A stretch of DNA of 64,000 bases from Gelidibacter sp038243395 (GCA_038243395.1 JBBSRC010000002.1:40908-104907); one strand, 5' to 3'. Positions 27,020 to 36,604 are shown, numbered from the stretch's first letter. Notes: generated from the sequence alone by a model not told the origin. A program made the numbers and translations.

Positions 27020-28210
27020 TTAAGCAAGAACAGCCTGTACTTTATCAGCCGCTTCTTGAAATTCAGTAGCGCTTAAAACATCTAATCCTGAATCGTCCAA
27101 TAATTTTTTGGCAATGTCAGCATTTGTTCCCTGTAAGCGTACAATGATTGGCACGTTGATATTACCCATATTTCTATAAGCATCAATCACCCCTTGCGCA
27201 ACTCTGTCACAACGAACAATCCCACCAAAAATATTAATTAGAATAGCTTTTACTCCTGGATCTTTTAGGATAATTCTGAAAGCCGCTTCAACACGAGCTG
27301 CATCTGCAGTACCACCAACATCTAAAAAGTTTGCTGGTTCTCCACCTGCTTGTTTGATCAAGTCCATCGTAGCCATAGCTAAACCTGCACCATTTACCAT
27401 ACAGCCTACGTTACCATCTAAATCAACATAATTCAGACCTAAGGCACCTGCTTCAACTTCAATAGCACTTTCTTCACGTAAATCACGTAAATCTAAATAA
27501 TCCTTATGTCTGTATAACGAATTGTCATCAATCGTTACCTTCGCATCTACAGCAATAATTTTGTCGTCACTTGTTTTCAACACAGGATTGATTTCAAATA
27601 AAGACGCATCCGATTTTTCGTATGCAGTATAAAGGTTTGTTACAAACTTGGTCATTTCTTTAAAGGCATTGCCTTCCAAACCAAGATTAAAAGCAACACG
27701 TCTTGCTTGAAACGGTAAAATACCTACAGCAGGATCAATTTCTTCAGTAAAAATTAAATGTGGAGTTTCTTCAGCAACCGTCTCAATATCCATCCCACCT
27801 TCAGTAGAATACATAATCATGTTACGACCAGTTCCTCTATTTAAAAGCACTGACACATAAAACTCACTGGTTTCACTAGCACCTGGATAATACACATCCT
27901 CAGCGATCAAAACTTGATGCACCTTTTTACCTTCTGCCGAAGTTTGAGGTGTAATCAATTGCATGCCGATGATTTTTCCAGCAATTTCTTCAACTTCTTT
28001 AAGGTTTTTGGCCAATTTAACACCTCCACCTTTACCACGTCCACCTGCATGAACCTGAGCTTTGATCACGTACCAACTTGTTCCGGTCTCAGCGGTCAAT
28101 TGTTTTGCTGCCGCAACAGCTTCATTGGCGTTTTTTGCGACAATACCACGTTGGATACGTACTCCAAAACTGCTTAAAATATCTTTTCCTTGATACTCGT
28201 GTAAATTCAT
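27020..28210 (-). CDS. sucC: Succinyl-CoA ligase [ADP-forming] subunit beta
   Basis: 396 residues, the family length. It converts succinyl-CoA plus ADP/GDP and phosphate to succinate, CoA and NTP in the TCA cycle, with SucD (not in this window). It opens with MNLHEYQGKDILSSFGV, the classic start. It has an ATP-grasp domain (WYVIKAQVHAGGRGKGGGVKLA, about 47-68) and the C-terminal CoA-ligase domain with NGAGLAMATMDLIKQAGGEPANFLDVGG and ILINIFGGIVRCDRVAQG. The gene has a candidate promoter about 105 bp upstream and a strong terminator, so it is monocistronic; sucC apart from sucD is usual in Bacteroidota. Confidence 0.97.
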   Translation of the reverse strand: MNLHEYQGKDILSSFGVRIQRGIVAKNANEAVAAAKQLTAETGTSWYVIKAQVHAGGRGKGGGVKLAKNLKEVEEIAGKIIGMQLITPQTSAEGKKVHQVLIAEDVYYPGASETSEFYVSVLLNRGTGRNMIMYSTEGGMDIETVAEETPHLIFTEEIDPAVGILPFQARRVAFNLGLEGNAFKEMTKFVTNLYTAYEKSDASLFEINPVLKTSDDKIIAVDAKVTIDDNSLYRHKDYLDLRDLREESAIEVEAGALGLNYVDLDGNVGCMVNGAGLAMATMDLIKQAGGEPANFLDVGGTADAARVEAAFRIILKDPGVKAILINIFGGIVRCDRVAQGVIDAYRNMGNINVPIIVRLQGTNADIAKKLLDDSGLDVLSATEFQEAADKVQAVLA

Positions 28211-28240
28211 CTTTAATTGTTTATTTTGTCTTTTCCTCGG

Positions 28241-28256
28241 TCCGATAGCTATCGGA
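28241..28256. repeat. 16-bp palindrome TCCGATAGCTATCGGA
   Basis: A perfect palindrome in the 5' leader of sucC. A nearly identical element (CCCGATAGCTATC-TGGAAGG) occurs at 60778-60797 between prfA and pyrF, in the same orientation relative to leftward genes. It looks like a dispersed REP-type element. Confidence 0.7.
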
Positions 28257-28313
28257 AGGAATTTTTTAAATTGCCTTTTAATTTCCGTAGAATCTCTCAG
28301 AAATTAATGGTCA

Positions 28314-28344
28314 CAAAAGTAATCAACATAAATCTTTTTACCAA
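28314..28344 (-). promoter_or_regulatory. Candidate sucC promoter
   Basis: On the minus strand TTG (28344-28342), 20 bp, then TACTTTTG (28321-28314). It is a perfect -7 box with a good -33, giving a leader of about 95 nt that includes the 16-bp palindrome. Confidence 0.6.
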
Positions 28345-28472
28345 TAAAATTGAGTATTGTTTGTGATGCTTAACAGGATCGTATAAAAAATCGCATCACT
28401 TTTAGTCTTTTCTTTATGTTTGAATAAAAAAAGGATTTAGATTTACGGCTGTTAAAAAAATTAAACAAAAAA

Positions 28473-29681
28473 ATGGAAGCAAAAACCTTACTACAAATTG
28501 CCAAAGACTTTGAAAGCCCTGTTTATGTATACGATACAGAAAAGATAGAAACCCAGTACAAACGCTTAACATCTGCATTTAGTAAGGTTAAAAAGTTGAA
28601 GTTGAAGTATGCAGTAAAGGCTCTATCTAATATTTCGGTACTGAAGTTTTTGAAGACTTTAGGTTCCGGACTGGATACCGTTTCTATCCAAGAAGTTAGA
28701 TTAGGCTTAAAAGCTGGTTTTTCTCCAGATCAAATTATTTTTACTCCCAATGGTGTTTCTCTGGAAGAAATTGAACTGGCACAAAAACTAGGTGTGCAGA
28801 TTAATATTGATAATTTATCCATTTTGGAACAATTTGGAACACGTTATCCCAAAACACCTGTTTGCATCAGAATCAATCCACATGTCATGGCCGGAGGGAA
28901 TACGAACATTTCCGTTGGTCATATTGATAGTAAGTTTGGGATTTCAATTCATCAAATTCCGCATTTACTGCGAATTATAGAGAATACAAAAATGAACATC
29001 AACGGTATCCACATGCATACAGGAAGTGACATTCTTGATATTGATGTATTTCTTTATGCCAGCGAGATTCTTTTTGATACCGCTTTAAATTTTAAAAACT
29101 TAGAATTTATTGATTTTGGATCTGGTTTCAAAGTGCCTTACAAAGAAGGCGATATTGAGACCAACATTGAGGAGTTAGGTGAAAAACTTAGCCAACGCTT
29201 CAACAGTTTCTGCAAAAAATACGGAAGAGAATTAACTTTGACTTTCGAACCTGGAAAATTTCTGGTAAGTGAAGCTGGTGTGTTTTTAGTGAAGGTAAAT
29301 GTTGTTAAACAGACCACCTCCACGGTTTTTGCTCAAGTGGATTCTGGTTTCAATCATTTAATCCGCCCAATGCTTTATGGCTCACAACATGAGATCATCA
29401 ATATATCCAATCCTAATGGTCGCGAACGCTTTTACTCGGTAGTAGGTTATATTTGTGAAACAGACACTTTTGCGAATAACATACGTATTAATGAAATTAG
29501 TGAAGGAGACATTCTTTGCTTTAAAAATGCTGGAGCTTATTGTTTTACCATGTCTAGCAATTATAACTCTCGCTACAGACCAGCAGAGGTTCTATGGCAC
29601 AACAAAAAAGCGCATCTGATTAGAAAACGTGAAACTTTTGATGACATTATGAAAAATCAAATTGAGATTGATTTGAGTTAA
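28473..29681 (+). CDS. lysA: Diaminopimelate decarboxylase
   Basis: 402 residues. It is a PLP-dependent fold-type III enzyme that decarboxylates meso-diaminopimelate to L-lysine, the last step of lysine synthesis. Key parts: YAVKALSN with the PLP lysine (K49), HMHTGSDI with the ring-stacking His, FIDFGSGFKVPY for the phosphate-binding glycines, EPGKFLVSEAG, the catalytic C-x-x-x-D motif ICETDTFA, and GAYCFTMSSNYNSRYRPAEVLW closing the second active site of the dimer. It is not fused to aspartokinase. It is followed 96 bp later by an AI-2E family permease on the same strand. Confidence 0.95.
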   Translation: MEAKTLLQIAKDFESPVYVYDTEKIETQYKRLTSAFSKVKKLKLKYAVKALSNISVLKFLKTLGSGLDTVSIQEVRLGLKAGFSPDQIIFTPNGVSLEEIELAQKLGVQINIDNLSILEQFGTRYPKTPVCIRINPHVMAGGNTNISVGHIDSKFGISIHQIPHLLRIIENTKMNINGIHMHTGSDILDIDVFLYASEILFDTALNFKNLEFIDFGSGFKVPYKEGDIETNIEELGEKLSQRFNSFCKKYGRELTLTFEPGKFLVSEAGVFLVKVNVVKQTTSTVFAQVDSGFNHLIRPMLYGSQHEIINISNPNGRERFYSVVGYICETDTFANNIRINEISEGDILCFKNAGAYCFTMSSNYNSRYRPAEVLWHNKKAHLIRKRETFDDIMKNQIEIDLS

Positions 29682-29777
29682 AAATTATTCTATCTGCGTT
29701 TTTCTTATTTATTGGAATAATGGAAACTTGCTGTATATTTAAATCAATCATGATTTTGGATATTAAACAAAACACAA

Positions 29778-30824
29778 ATGTTGCAAATGAATCAGATCCC
29801 AGCTAAAGTAATTCGTCAAGTTTTCGTGATCCTACTCCTTTTATTTATGGGAAGCTTGATTTTCAAGGAAATGTTACCTTACCTCACGGGAGTTCTTGGC
29901 GCAATAACCATTTATGTTCTTTTTAGAAAATGGATGGCCATCTTAGTAAAAAAGAAAAAATGGAAACCTTCTTTGGCGGCCCTTTCCATCATGTTTTTAT
30001 CTTTTGTTGGAATCCTATTGCCCATTGGAGGCGTTGTTTGGATGTTGAGCAATAAAATTGGGAAAGCAGTAAATAATAGCGAGCAAGTTATAAAAGCAGT
30101 CAAACATCAATTGAGTAATGTGGAGCATTACATAGGTTTTGACGTTTCCTCCAAGATCGACACTGGTGCAATTACCAGTTGGATTTCTGATAATTTACAA
30201 ATGGTTGTTGGCGGGACTTTTAATGCCTTTATAGCCATCGGTTTGATGTATTTCATGCTGTATTATATGTTAACCAACCGAAGAGAACTTCGGGAATCCT
30301 TAATAGACTACCTTCCTTTGCGGGATGATAATCTTCAAGAAGTCGGGGAGGAAATGCAATCTGTGGTACGTTCTAATGCGATCGGCATCCCATTGGTAGC
30401 TATAGCGCAAGGCTTCATTGCACTTGTAGGATTTTTAATTTTTGGTATTGAGGAACCTTTTTTCTGGTTCGTGATTGTGACAATCGGTTCTATGATTCCT
30501 TTTGTGGGCACCTTCATTGGAATTTTGCCTGTATTTATAATCAGTCTTTCTTCTGGAGACAGTTTTCAAGCTTGGGGAATTCTGATTTACGGCGTAGTAG
30601 TCGTCGGTACAACAGATAATGTCATCCGATTATATGTGCTCAAAAAATTAGATGATGTCCATCCGCTTATCACCTTAATTGGAGTTATCGTTGGTGTACC
30701 TATTTTTGGTTTTATTGGTTTGATTTTTGGTCCTTTACTGATCAGTCTTTTTCTATCCTTGGTAAAGGTTTATAGAAAAGAATACGGCGAAGCAGATTTG
30801 GAATCCCAAGAAAAGGAGATTTAA
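29778..30824 (+). CDS. AI-2E family transporter (PerM/TqsA-like permease)
   Basis: 348 residues with about seven to eight membrane helices. A helical hairpin pair at the N-terminus is followed by a soluble stretch (about 80-140) and then the conserved membrane half: YMLTNRRELRESLIDYLPL, IGIPLVAIAQGFIALVGFLIFGIEEPFFW, SMIPFVGTFIGILPVFI and DDVHPLITLIGVIVGVPIFGFIGLIFGPLL. This is the PF01594 pattern. Some members release autoinducer-2, others are Na+/H+ antiporters; the sequence does not settle which. The start is MLQMNQIPAKV, with a second Met at codon 4 equally possible. Confidence 0.87.
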   Translation: MLQMNQIPAKVIRQVFVILLLLFMGSLIFKEMLPYLTGVLGAITIYVLFRKWMAILVKKKKWKPSLAALSIMFLSFVGILLPIGGVVWMLSNKIGKAVNNSEQVIKAVKHQLSNVEHYIGFDVSSKIDTGAITSWISDNLQMVVGGTFNAFIAIGLMYFMLYYMLTNRRELRESLIDYLPLRDDNLQEVGEEMQSVVRSNAIGIPLVAIAQGFIALVGFLIFGIEEPFFWFVIVTIGSMIPFVGTFIGILPVFIISLSSGDSFQAWGILIYGVVVVGTTDNVIRLYVLKKLDDVHPLITLIGVIVGVPIFGFIGLIFGPLLISLFLSLVKVYRKEYGEADLESQEKEI

Positions 30825-30938
30825 TTTTAAAAGGATCGAACGACTTAATTTATTTATTTACAAATTTATTCTAGATATCCTCAGATATTTTTAATTGAAC
30901 ATCATTTTTATTAAGACGTAATTACGCAACTATTGATA

Positions 30939-31817
30939 CTATTCTTTTTCCAATTGTTTTCTATACATACCAATATTGGCCTTTATAGCATCATCCAATT
31001 CAGGTTCTTTAATATCTGTATAAGTTTTTAAGGTATCGTATAGAACCTTTGCAATTAGCAACCTTGAGGTATGCTTGTCATCACAAGGAATGGCATACCA
31101 GGGAGCCTTAAGTTGAGATGTTTTATTAAGCAAGTCTTCATAACAATTCATATACGTATCCCAAAGTTCGCGTTCCTTAAGGTCACCTGGAGAGAATTTC
31201 CAGTTTTTGTCTTCACGATCCAAACGTCTTAGCAACCGATGTTTTTGTTCTTCCTTTGAGATATTTAAAAAGAATTTGAAAATGATGGTACCATTTTTCA
31301 CCAGATGATTCTCGAAATTATTGATATCTTCAAAACGATTATTCCAAAAAGCATCATCAACATCTTCAACCGACTCAACTCCAGGAATGTTTTCACCCAA
31401 AATAATATTCGGATGCACTCTGGTTACCAAAACGTTTTCATAATGTGTGCGATTGAAAACACCAAATTTTCCACGTGCCGGAAGCGCAATATAATGACGC
31501 CATAAAAAATCGTGTTTCAGTTCCAAATCTGTCGGCACTTTAAAACTATGGACGACGACTCCTCGCGAATTAAAATCCTTAAACACTTCACGGATTAAAC
31601 TGTCCTTACCAGCGGTGTCCATCCCTTGCAAACAAACTAAAACGGCATATTTTCCATGGGCGTACATCGTGTCCTGAAGTTCACCCAAATCCACACGGAC
31701 GTTTTTCAGTTCTTTTTTGATTTTCTTTTTAGAAGCATCGAGATCATATTTCGTTTTTAAATCTTCTATCTTGATGTTACCAGAGACTTTAAAGTCGTCA
31801 ATATTGATTTTTTTCAT
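30939..31817 (-). CDS. ppk2: Polyphosphate kinase 2 family protein
   Basis: 292 residues, a stand-alone single-domain PPK2 that moves phosphate between polyphosphate and nucleotides. Walker A is GMDTAGKDS (65-73). ALPARGKFGVFNRTHYENVLVTRV holds the family lid/Walker B region. FWNNRFEDINNFENHLVKNGTIIFKFFLNIS and APWYAIPCDDKHTSRL are further hallmarks. The subclass (ADP-, AMP- or both-phosphorylating) cannot be fixed by eye. It lies 72 bp downstream of a response-regulator gene on the same strand and probably belongs to its transcript, which suggests polyphosphate or nucleotide balance under that regulator. Confidence 0.92.
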   Translation of the reverse strand: MKKINIDDFKVSGNIKIEDLKTKYDLDASKKKIKKELKNVRVDLGELQDTMYAHGKYAVLVCLQGMDTAGKDSLIREVFKDFNSRGVVVHSFKVPTDLELKHDFLWRHYIALPARGKFGVFNRTHYENVLVTRVHPNIILGENIPGVESVEDVDDAFWNNRFEDINNFENHLVKNGTIIFKFFLNISKEEQKHRLLRRLDREDKNWKFSPGDLKERELWDTYMNCYEDLLNKTSQLKAPWYAIPCDDKHTSRLLIAKVLYDTLKTYTDIKEPELDDAIKANIGMYRKQLEKE

Positions 31818-31889
31818 ATCCTAAATTACTTTTATTTCACGATTACCTTGATTTCATAATCGTGCAACTATGGTCTTTAAATATTTATA

Positions 31890-33053
31890 TTACTTTGATG
31901 CAAATAGTTTCACATCGTTTTCACTCACTTCTTTTTCACCAAGGATAATAAGACGTTCTACGACATTGCGCAACTCTCTGATATTCCCTGTCCAATCGTA
32001 TTCTTGAAGTAGCTTTATGGCTTTTACAGAAAACGACTTTGGAGCGGTCCCATTTTGACTTGCTATTTGATTTGCAAAATGCGCAATCAATAACGGGATG
32101 TCTTCCCTTCTATCATTTAATCGTGGCACTTGAATTAAGATAACTGCCAACCGGTGGTACAAATCCTCTCTAAATCGGCCAGCTTCAATCTCTTTATTCA
32201 AATTTTTATTGGTTGCAGCTACAACCCGCACATCCACTTTAATGTCTTTGTCACTGCCGACGCGTTGCACACGACTTTCTTGCAAAGCCCTCAACACTTT
32301 TGCTTGGGCAGATAGGCTCATATCTCCAATTTCATCGAGAAAAAGAGTGCCGCCATTGGCTGCTTCAAACTTTCCTGCTCTATCTTTTATAGCGCTGGTA
32401 AATGCACCTTTAACGTGCCCAAACAATTCACTTTCTATCAGTTCTGAGGGGATCGCCGCACAATTCACTTCAATTAGAGGTCCGCCAGAGCGTTCGCTCT
32501 TTTCATGAAGCCAATGTGCTACTAATTCCTTTCCAGTACCATTGGGCCCGGTAATCAACACTCTGGCATCAGTACTTGCTACCTTCTCTATCATGTCCTT
32601 GATATGGGCGATGGCTTCACTTTCACCAATCATTTCGAAAGTTTTACTGACCTTTTTCTTCAGCATTTTATTCTCAACGACCAATTCCTTGCGGTCCAAA
32701 GCAATTCTTACCGTATTAAGCAGCCTGTTTAAATCAGGTGGCTTGGAGATATAATCAAAAGCGCCGAGACGCATGGTATTAATGGCGGTGTCCAAATCCC
32801 CATGACCTGAAATCATTACAAATGTGCTCTCTGGCTTTATTTTTCTGGCAGCTTCCAAGACTTCCACGCCATCCATTTTGGGCATTTTGATATCACAAAG
32901 AATTAAATCATAATCCTCTTTTTTAATTTTTTCAAGTCCAGCCAATCCATCTTCCGCCTCATCTACCTGATAAGTGTCATTTTCTTCGGAGAGGATTTTC
33001 ACTAAAACTCGACGAATGCTCGCTTCGTCTTCTATTACTAATATTTTTGGCAT
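31890..33053 (-). CDS. NtrC-type response regulator: receiver plus sigma-54 AAA+ domain, no DNA-binding domain
   Basis: 387 residues. The receiver (1-120) has the acidic pocket IEDE (7-10), phospho-acceptor D54 in LCDIKMP, S82 in MISGHG and K104 in SKPP. The AAA+ domain has Walker A GPNGTGKE (169-176), the sigma-54 loop as GAFTSA rather than GAFTGA, Walker B GGTLFLDEIGDMS and the arginine-finger region. The protein stops at NDVKLFASK right after the AAA+ domain: the usual Fis-type helix-turn-helix (about 60-80 residues more) is missing, and no remnant is seen after the stop. It starts 2 bp after the DUF6268 stop and is followed by ppk2, so the three look like one operon. The cognate histidine kinase is not in the window. 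Confidence 0.93.
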   Translation of the reverse strand: MPKILVIEDEASIRRVLVKILSEENDTYQVDEAEDGLAGLEKIKKEDYDLILCDIKMPKMDGVEVLEAARKIKPESTFVMISGHGDLDTAINTMRLGAFDYISKPPDLNRLLNTVRIALDRKELVVENKMLKKKVSKTFEMIGESEAIAHIKDMIEKVASTDARVLITGPNGTGKELVAHWLHEKSERSGGPLIEVNCAAIPSELIESELFGHVKGAFTSAIKDRAGKFEAANGGTLFLDEIGDMSLSAQAKVLRALQESRVQRVGSDKDIKVDVRVVAATNKNLNKEIEAGRFREDLYHRLAVILIQVPRLNDRREDIPLLIAHFANQIASQNGTAPKSFSVKAIKLLQEYDWTGNIRELRNVVERLIILGEKEVSENDVKLFASK

Positions 33054-33055
33054 TT

Positions 33056-33940
33056 CTAATATTTAAATTTTATTCCTGTTCTAAAATAGAGCGTACTTTT
33101 ATCATCAATCGTATAAATATCATCTCCATTATTATTTCTTAACCTATAGTCATTGGAGATACTGTATCCCGCATATCCATAATATAAAAGGTGTTCCGTA
33201 AAATAGTATTCATATCCCAATCCTCCTAAAACGAGTGTTTGAGAGATGTTTTCGGCCAGCTTTCCATTAATCATTTTATTGCTTTGCATGTTCACAAAAA
33301 AGTTATCTAAGGTCACAAAAGCCTGCACATGATTTACTTCATTAATCTTATAACGTAAATTTGTTTTTGGCACACCTAGCGTATAGGTCCAATTAGGATG
33401 AAACTCTCTGTAATAATTTAAAATAGGCAATGGATAAACCCGATAGGGTGTGCTGGTATAATCGAATCCAATGATCAACCTGTTTGGTTTATCTGCTGCC
33501 CCATCTTTAGTTTTATCATTTATGGCAAATCCACCAACAAGATACAAATAATCATCGGATACCAATTTGGATTCAAAGTTTGAGGCTAATCGCATTCCTA
33601 CTTTTAAACCGTAATACCAGTTACTATTCTTAACTTTATGCAAATAGCCTATGGAGGCTTCAATGGTTTGTACGGATCCCAAATCGTCGGTTATAAAAGG
33701 TGCGTTTTCCAATTTTAAATCGAGATAACGGTAATCACCTCCAATTACTATATAATTATCTTCCTTAATCTTAAGGGGTAGTTGAAATAGGGTTCTGTAC
33801 CGTTTTATGAAGTTTCTGGAATCACTGTTGGGAATATTTAAATATTCAATCCTGAACAAATCGGATGTTTGTGCAGTTAGGCTCATAACAAAAAGCATTA
33901 TTAAAAAAGATAGAATATTCAGCTTTGGTTTTGAGACCAT
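33056..33940 (-). CDS. DUF6268 family outer-membrane beta-barrel protein
   Basis: 294 residues with a signal peptide (KLNILSFLIMLFVMSLTAQ) followed by alternating, aromatic-rich strands (YIVIGGDYRYLDLKL, WYYGLKVGMRLASNF, LIIGFDYTSTPYRVYPLPILNYYREFHPNWTYTLGVP) and a C-terminus ending in aromatic plus charged residues (LYFRTGIKFKY), typical of a barrel. It fits the DUF6268 family seen in flavobacteria. It overlaps the same transcript as the NtrC-like regulator 2 bp downstream. Its cargo or role is unknown; being first in a regulator operon suggests an envelope-linked signal or target. Confidence 0.78.
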   Translation of the reverse strand: MVSKPKLNILSFLIMLFVMSLTAQTSDLFRIEYLNIPNSDSRNFIKRYRTLFQLPLKIKEDNYIVIGGDYRYLDLKLENAPFITDDLGSVQTIEASIGYLHKVKNSNWYYGLKVGMRLASNFESKLVSDDYLYLVGGFAINDKTKDGAADKPNRLIIGFDYTSTPYRVYPLPILNYYREFHPNWTYTLGVPKTNLRYKINEVNHVQAFVTLDNFFVNMQSNKMINGKLAENISQTLVLGGLGYEYYFTEHLLYYGYAGYSISNDYRLRNNNGDDIYTIDDKSTLYFRTGIKFKY

Positions 33941-34194
33941 ATGTTATTTGGGTTTTATGAAAATAGAATCACTCTTAAATTGGATATCTCTTTGTGGAAT
34001 AAACTAATTCCAATTGTAAGTTAGCAATAATCACACATCCATCCCATCATCTTTTTGTGATTTTTGCATCTGGAACAACAATTTAAGGAGCAGCATTAAA
34101 ACCAAAATACGTCGTGACGTTTTTTAAAACTCTTAAAACTACTATTCTTGAATTTCTACTCTGCAGGTAAAAACTTTACTCATGTAAGCCTCAA

Positions 34195-35508
34195 TTAATA
34201 CCTTAACCACTTAAATAATTCTCTATACGTCGGTTTTTTACCATACATTAAAATACCTACGCGGTAAATTTTGGCGGCAAACCAAACGGTAAATACAAAA
34301 GTGCATACCAATAATCCAAATGATACCAATTGCTGCCATATTGGAACGCCGAACGGAATTCTCATTAACATAACCACCGGCGAAGTAAACGGTATAAAGG
34401 AGAAAATTGTAGAAATAGTGCCATGAGGATCTTCAATAACTGTGAATACGCCCACGTAAACAGCCAAAACTAAGGGCATGAGAATAGGCATCATAAATTG
34501 CTGAGTATCTGTTTCATTATCTACGGCAGCACCAATGGCCGCATAGAACGAACTGTATAAAAGATAACCCCCTATAAAGAAAAACAAAAATGCAATGCAA
34601 AGATTTAGGATTGGCAGATTGATAAAACCATTAATCAAGTCTTGAGCGATATTCTGAGCATCTGAAGTCGCCATAGCCTGATTGATCATTTCTTGTTGTG
34701 GCGATTGAATTTGCATCATATCGATACCAAAAATGGCAGAAACTACAAACAAAAGCACACTCCCTAGAAGGATCCAGATGACAAATTGGGTAACCCCAGC
34801 TAAAGAAGTACCGATAATTTTGCCCATCATTAGTTGAATTGGTTTTACTGAAGAAATGATGATTTCGATGATTCGGCTGGTTTTCTCCTCAATCACGCTG
34901 CGCATAATCATATTGCCGTAAATAATGATAAACATAAACAATAAATATCCTGCAGCCCCACCAAAGGCGAGTTTCAAATAACTATCTATTTTAGATGTTT
35001 TTTCGCCACTAAAGGTTTCTTGCGCAATATTTAAAGTCGTTTTTGATGCTCTTATTTGCTCGATATCTACACCATCGTTCTGTAACTTGATATCAGATAA
35101 ACGTTTTTCAACTTTTCGCTCCAAATTCGAAATTATCGATACCGAAGGCGATTCGTCAGAATAAAAATTGACCGTTTCGACCAGATTAAGAGTATCAGAA
35201 CTTTTCTTAATATAGAGCAATCCAAAAGTCTCATTAGCTTTTACTAACGCCTTAGCGGTTTCCAATCCCGTATCACTTAAAAGCGTATAGGTTGTGTTTT
35301 CTGTATTTTCAAAAACTTCACTCACAACCCCTGTTTCATCCAAAATTGAAATAACGCGTTTTTTATCATTATTGACCTGCGATAAATAAGCTACGACGGC
35401 TATGAGCGCAATCATAATCATTGGACTTAAAAAAGTCATGACAATAAACGACTTGTTGCGCACTTTGTTCAGATACTCTCTTTTGATGATGAGCGGTAAG
35501 TGGTTCAT
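34195..35508 (-). CDS. ABC-2 permease, NatB-like
   Basis: 437 residues. There is one TM near the N-terminus (FIVMTFLSPMIMIALIAVVAYL), a large extracytoplasmic domain of about 140 residues, then five TMs in the second half (LLFMFIIIYGNMIMRSVIEEKTSRIIEIIISSVKP..., IWILLGSVLLFVVSAIFG, CIAFLFFFIGGYLLYSSFYAAIGA, MPLVLAVYVGVFTVI, LVCTFVFTVWFAAKIY). The VIEEKTSRIIEIIISSVKPIQLMMGKI loop is the typical coupling region of NatB/YhaP-type exporters (PF12698). It is the partner of the ATPase whose stop lies 2 bp before its start. The NatAB family exports Na+ in Bacillus; the substrate here is unproven. Confidence 0.88.
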   Translation of the reverse strand: MNHLPLIIKREYLNKVRNKSFIVMTFLSPMIMIALIAVVAYLSQVNNDKKRVISILDETGVVSEVFENTENTTYTLLSDTGLETAKALVKANETFGLLYIKKSSDTLNLVETVNFYSDESPSVSIISNLERKVEKRLSDIKLQNDGVDIEQIRASKTTLNIAQETFSGEKTSKIDSYLKLAFGGAAGYLLFMFIIIYGNMIMRSVIEEKTSRIIEIIISSVKPIQLMMGKIIGTSLAGVTQFVIWILLGSVLLFVVSAIFGIDMMQIQSPQQEMINQAMATSDAQNIAQDLINGFINLPILNLCIAFLFFFIGGYLLYSSFYAAIGAAVDNETDTQQFMMPILMPLVLAVYVGVFTVIEDPHGTISTIFSFIPFTSPVVMLMRIPFGVPIWQQLVSFGLLVCTFVFTVWFAAKIYRVGILMYGKKPTYRELFKWLRY

Positions 35509-35510
35509 TT

Positions 35511-36437
35511 CTAATTGTTTTTTACAGTTTGAATAAAAATGTCATTGACGGAAGGTACAACTTCAACAAAATGATGAATTTCAGCTTTTGAAGTTAAAAA
35601 ACTCAACAAATCGTTTGATGAGGTTTCCTGAGGTAGTTTGATATTAATTTTAACATCATTATTCAAGTTTCTGAACGTTGCGGGAAACACTTCAAATTTC
35701 TCTTTAATCTGTCTGGTCACCTCATCGGGATCGGAAGATTGCAATCCAACCTCAAAAGTATTGGTTTTAAATTGACGCTTTATATCTGTTAAGGGACCAT
35801 CTAAAACCTTGTTCGATTTGTGAATAAGCGCAATGTGGTCGCATAACTCTTCTACTGATTCCATCCGGTGCGTCGAAAAAATTACCGTTGCACCTTCATC
35901 CCTTAACTGTAATATCTCATCTTTAATGAGTGAGGCATTAATCGGGTCAAAACCTGAAAATGGTTCATCAAAAATTAGAAGTTTTGGTTGATGAAGTACC
36001 GTTACGATAAACTGAATTTTTTGAGCCTGGCCTTTACTGAGCTCCTGAATTTTCTTGTTCCACCAATCTCCAATTTCCAACTTATCAAACCAATACTTGA
36101 GACGATTTTTCGCCTCTTGTTTTGACAATCCTTTTAATTGCGCTAAATATAAAACCTGCTCGCCCACTTTCATGGATTTATAAAGACCTCGCTCTTCGGG
36201 TAAATAACCAATATCACGGATATTCTCGGGTTTTAAAGGAAAACCATCCAAAAGCACCTGGCCAGAATCTGGCATCGTAATTTGATTAATGATTCGAATG
36301 AGTGTAGTCTTGCCTGCTCCATTTGGACCTAGAAGTCCGAAGATACTTCCTTTTGGAACGGCAATAGAAACCTCATTTAGTGCTTTAAAATCTCCAAAAC
36401 TTTTGGAGATCGTATTAGCAACCAATAAGTTGTTCAT
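35511..36437 (-). CDS. ABC transporter ATP-binding protein, NatA-like
   Basis: 308 residues: Walker A GPNGAGKTT (about 36-44), signature ELSKGQAQKIQFI, Walker B LLIFDEPFSGFDPIN and H-switch FSTHRMES, plus a C-terminal regulatory extension with a domain of about 80 residues (NTFEVGLQSSDPDEVTRQIKEKFEVFP, DUF4162 type) seen in NatA/YhaQ ATPases. It is first in a two-gene unit with the permease 2 bp downstream. It faces dnaJ across a 252-bp gap on the same strand, which contains the dnaJ terminator, so it is transcribed separately. Confidence 0.92.
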   Translation of the reverse strand: MNNLLVANTISKSFGDFKALNEVSIAVPKGSIFGLLGPNGAGKTTLIRIINQITMPDSGQVLLDGFPLKPENIRDIGYLPEERGLYKSMKVGEQVLYLAQLKGLSKQEAKNRLKYWFDKLEIGDWWNKKIQELSKGQAQKIQFIVTVLHQPKLLIFDEPFSGFDPINASLIKDEILQLRDEGATVIFSTHRMESVEELCDHIALIHKSNKVLDGPLTDIKRQFKTNTFEVGLQSSDPDEVTRQIKEKFEVFPATFRNLNNDVKINIKLPQETSSNDLLSFLTSKAEIHHFVEVVPSVNDIFIQTVKNN

Positions 36438-36568
36438 AAATTAACGTTTGATTAGTTTGGTTAAGAAGTGTAAATATATTAAATGTTAGTGCTCAGGAAT
36501 ACTTATCTGCTTTTATTTTCATCCTAAAACAGTTAATATCTTTAGAATAGCTAAAACAAAACGTTCTA

Positions 36569-36604
36569 AAAAACAAAACCCACCCTTAATAAATCAAGGA
36601 TGGG
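36569..36604 (-). terminator. Terminator after dnaJ
   Basis: On the minus strand cccatcctt (36604-36596) pairs with aagggtggg (36587-36579) with one G-U pair, followed by ttttgttttt. It lies about 86 bp after the dnaJ stop. Confidence 0.7.
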
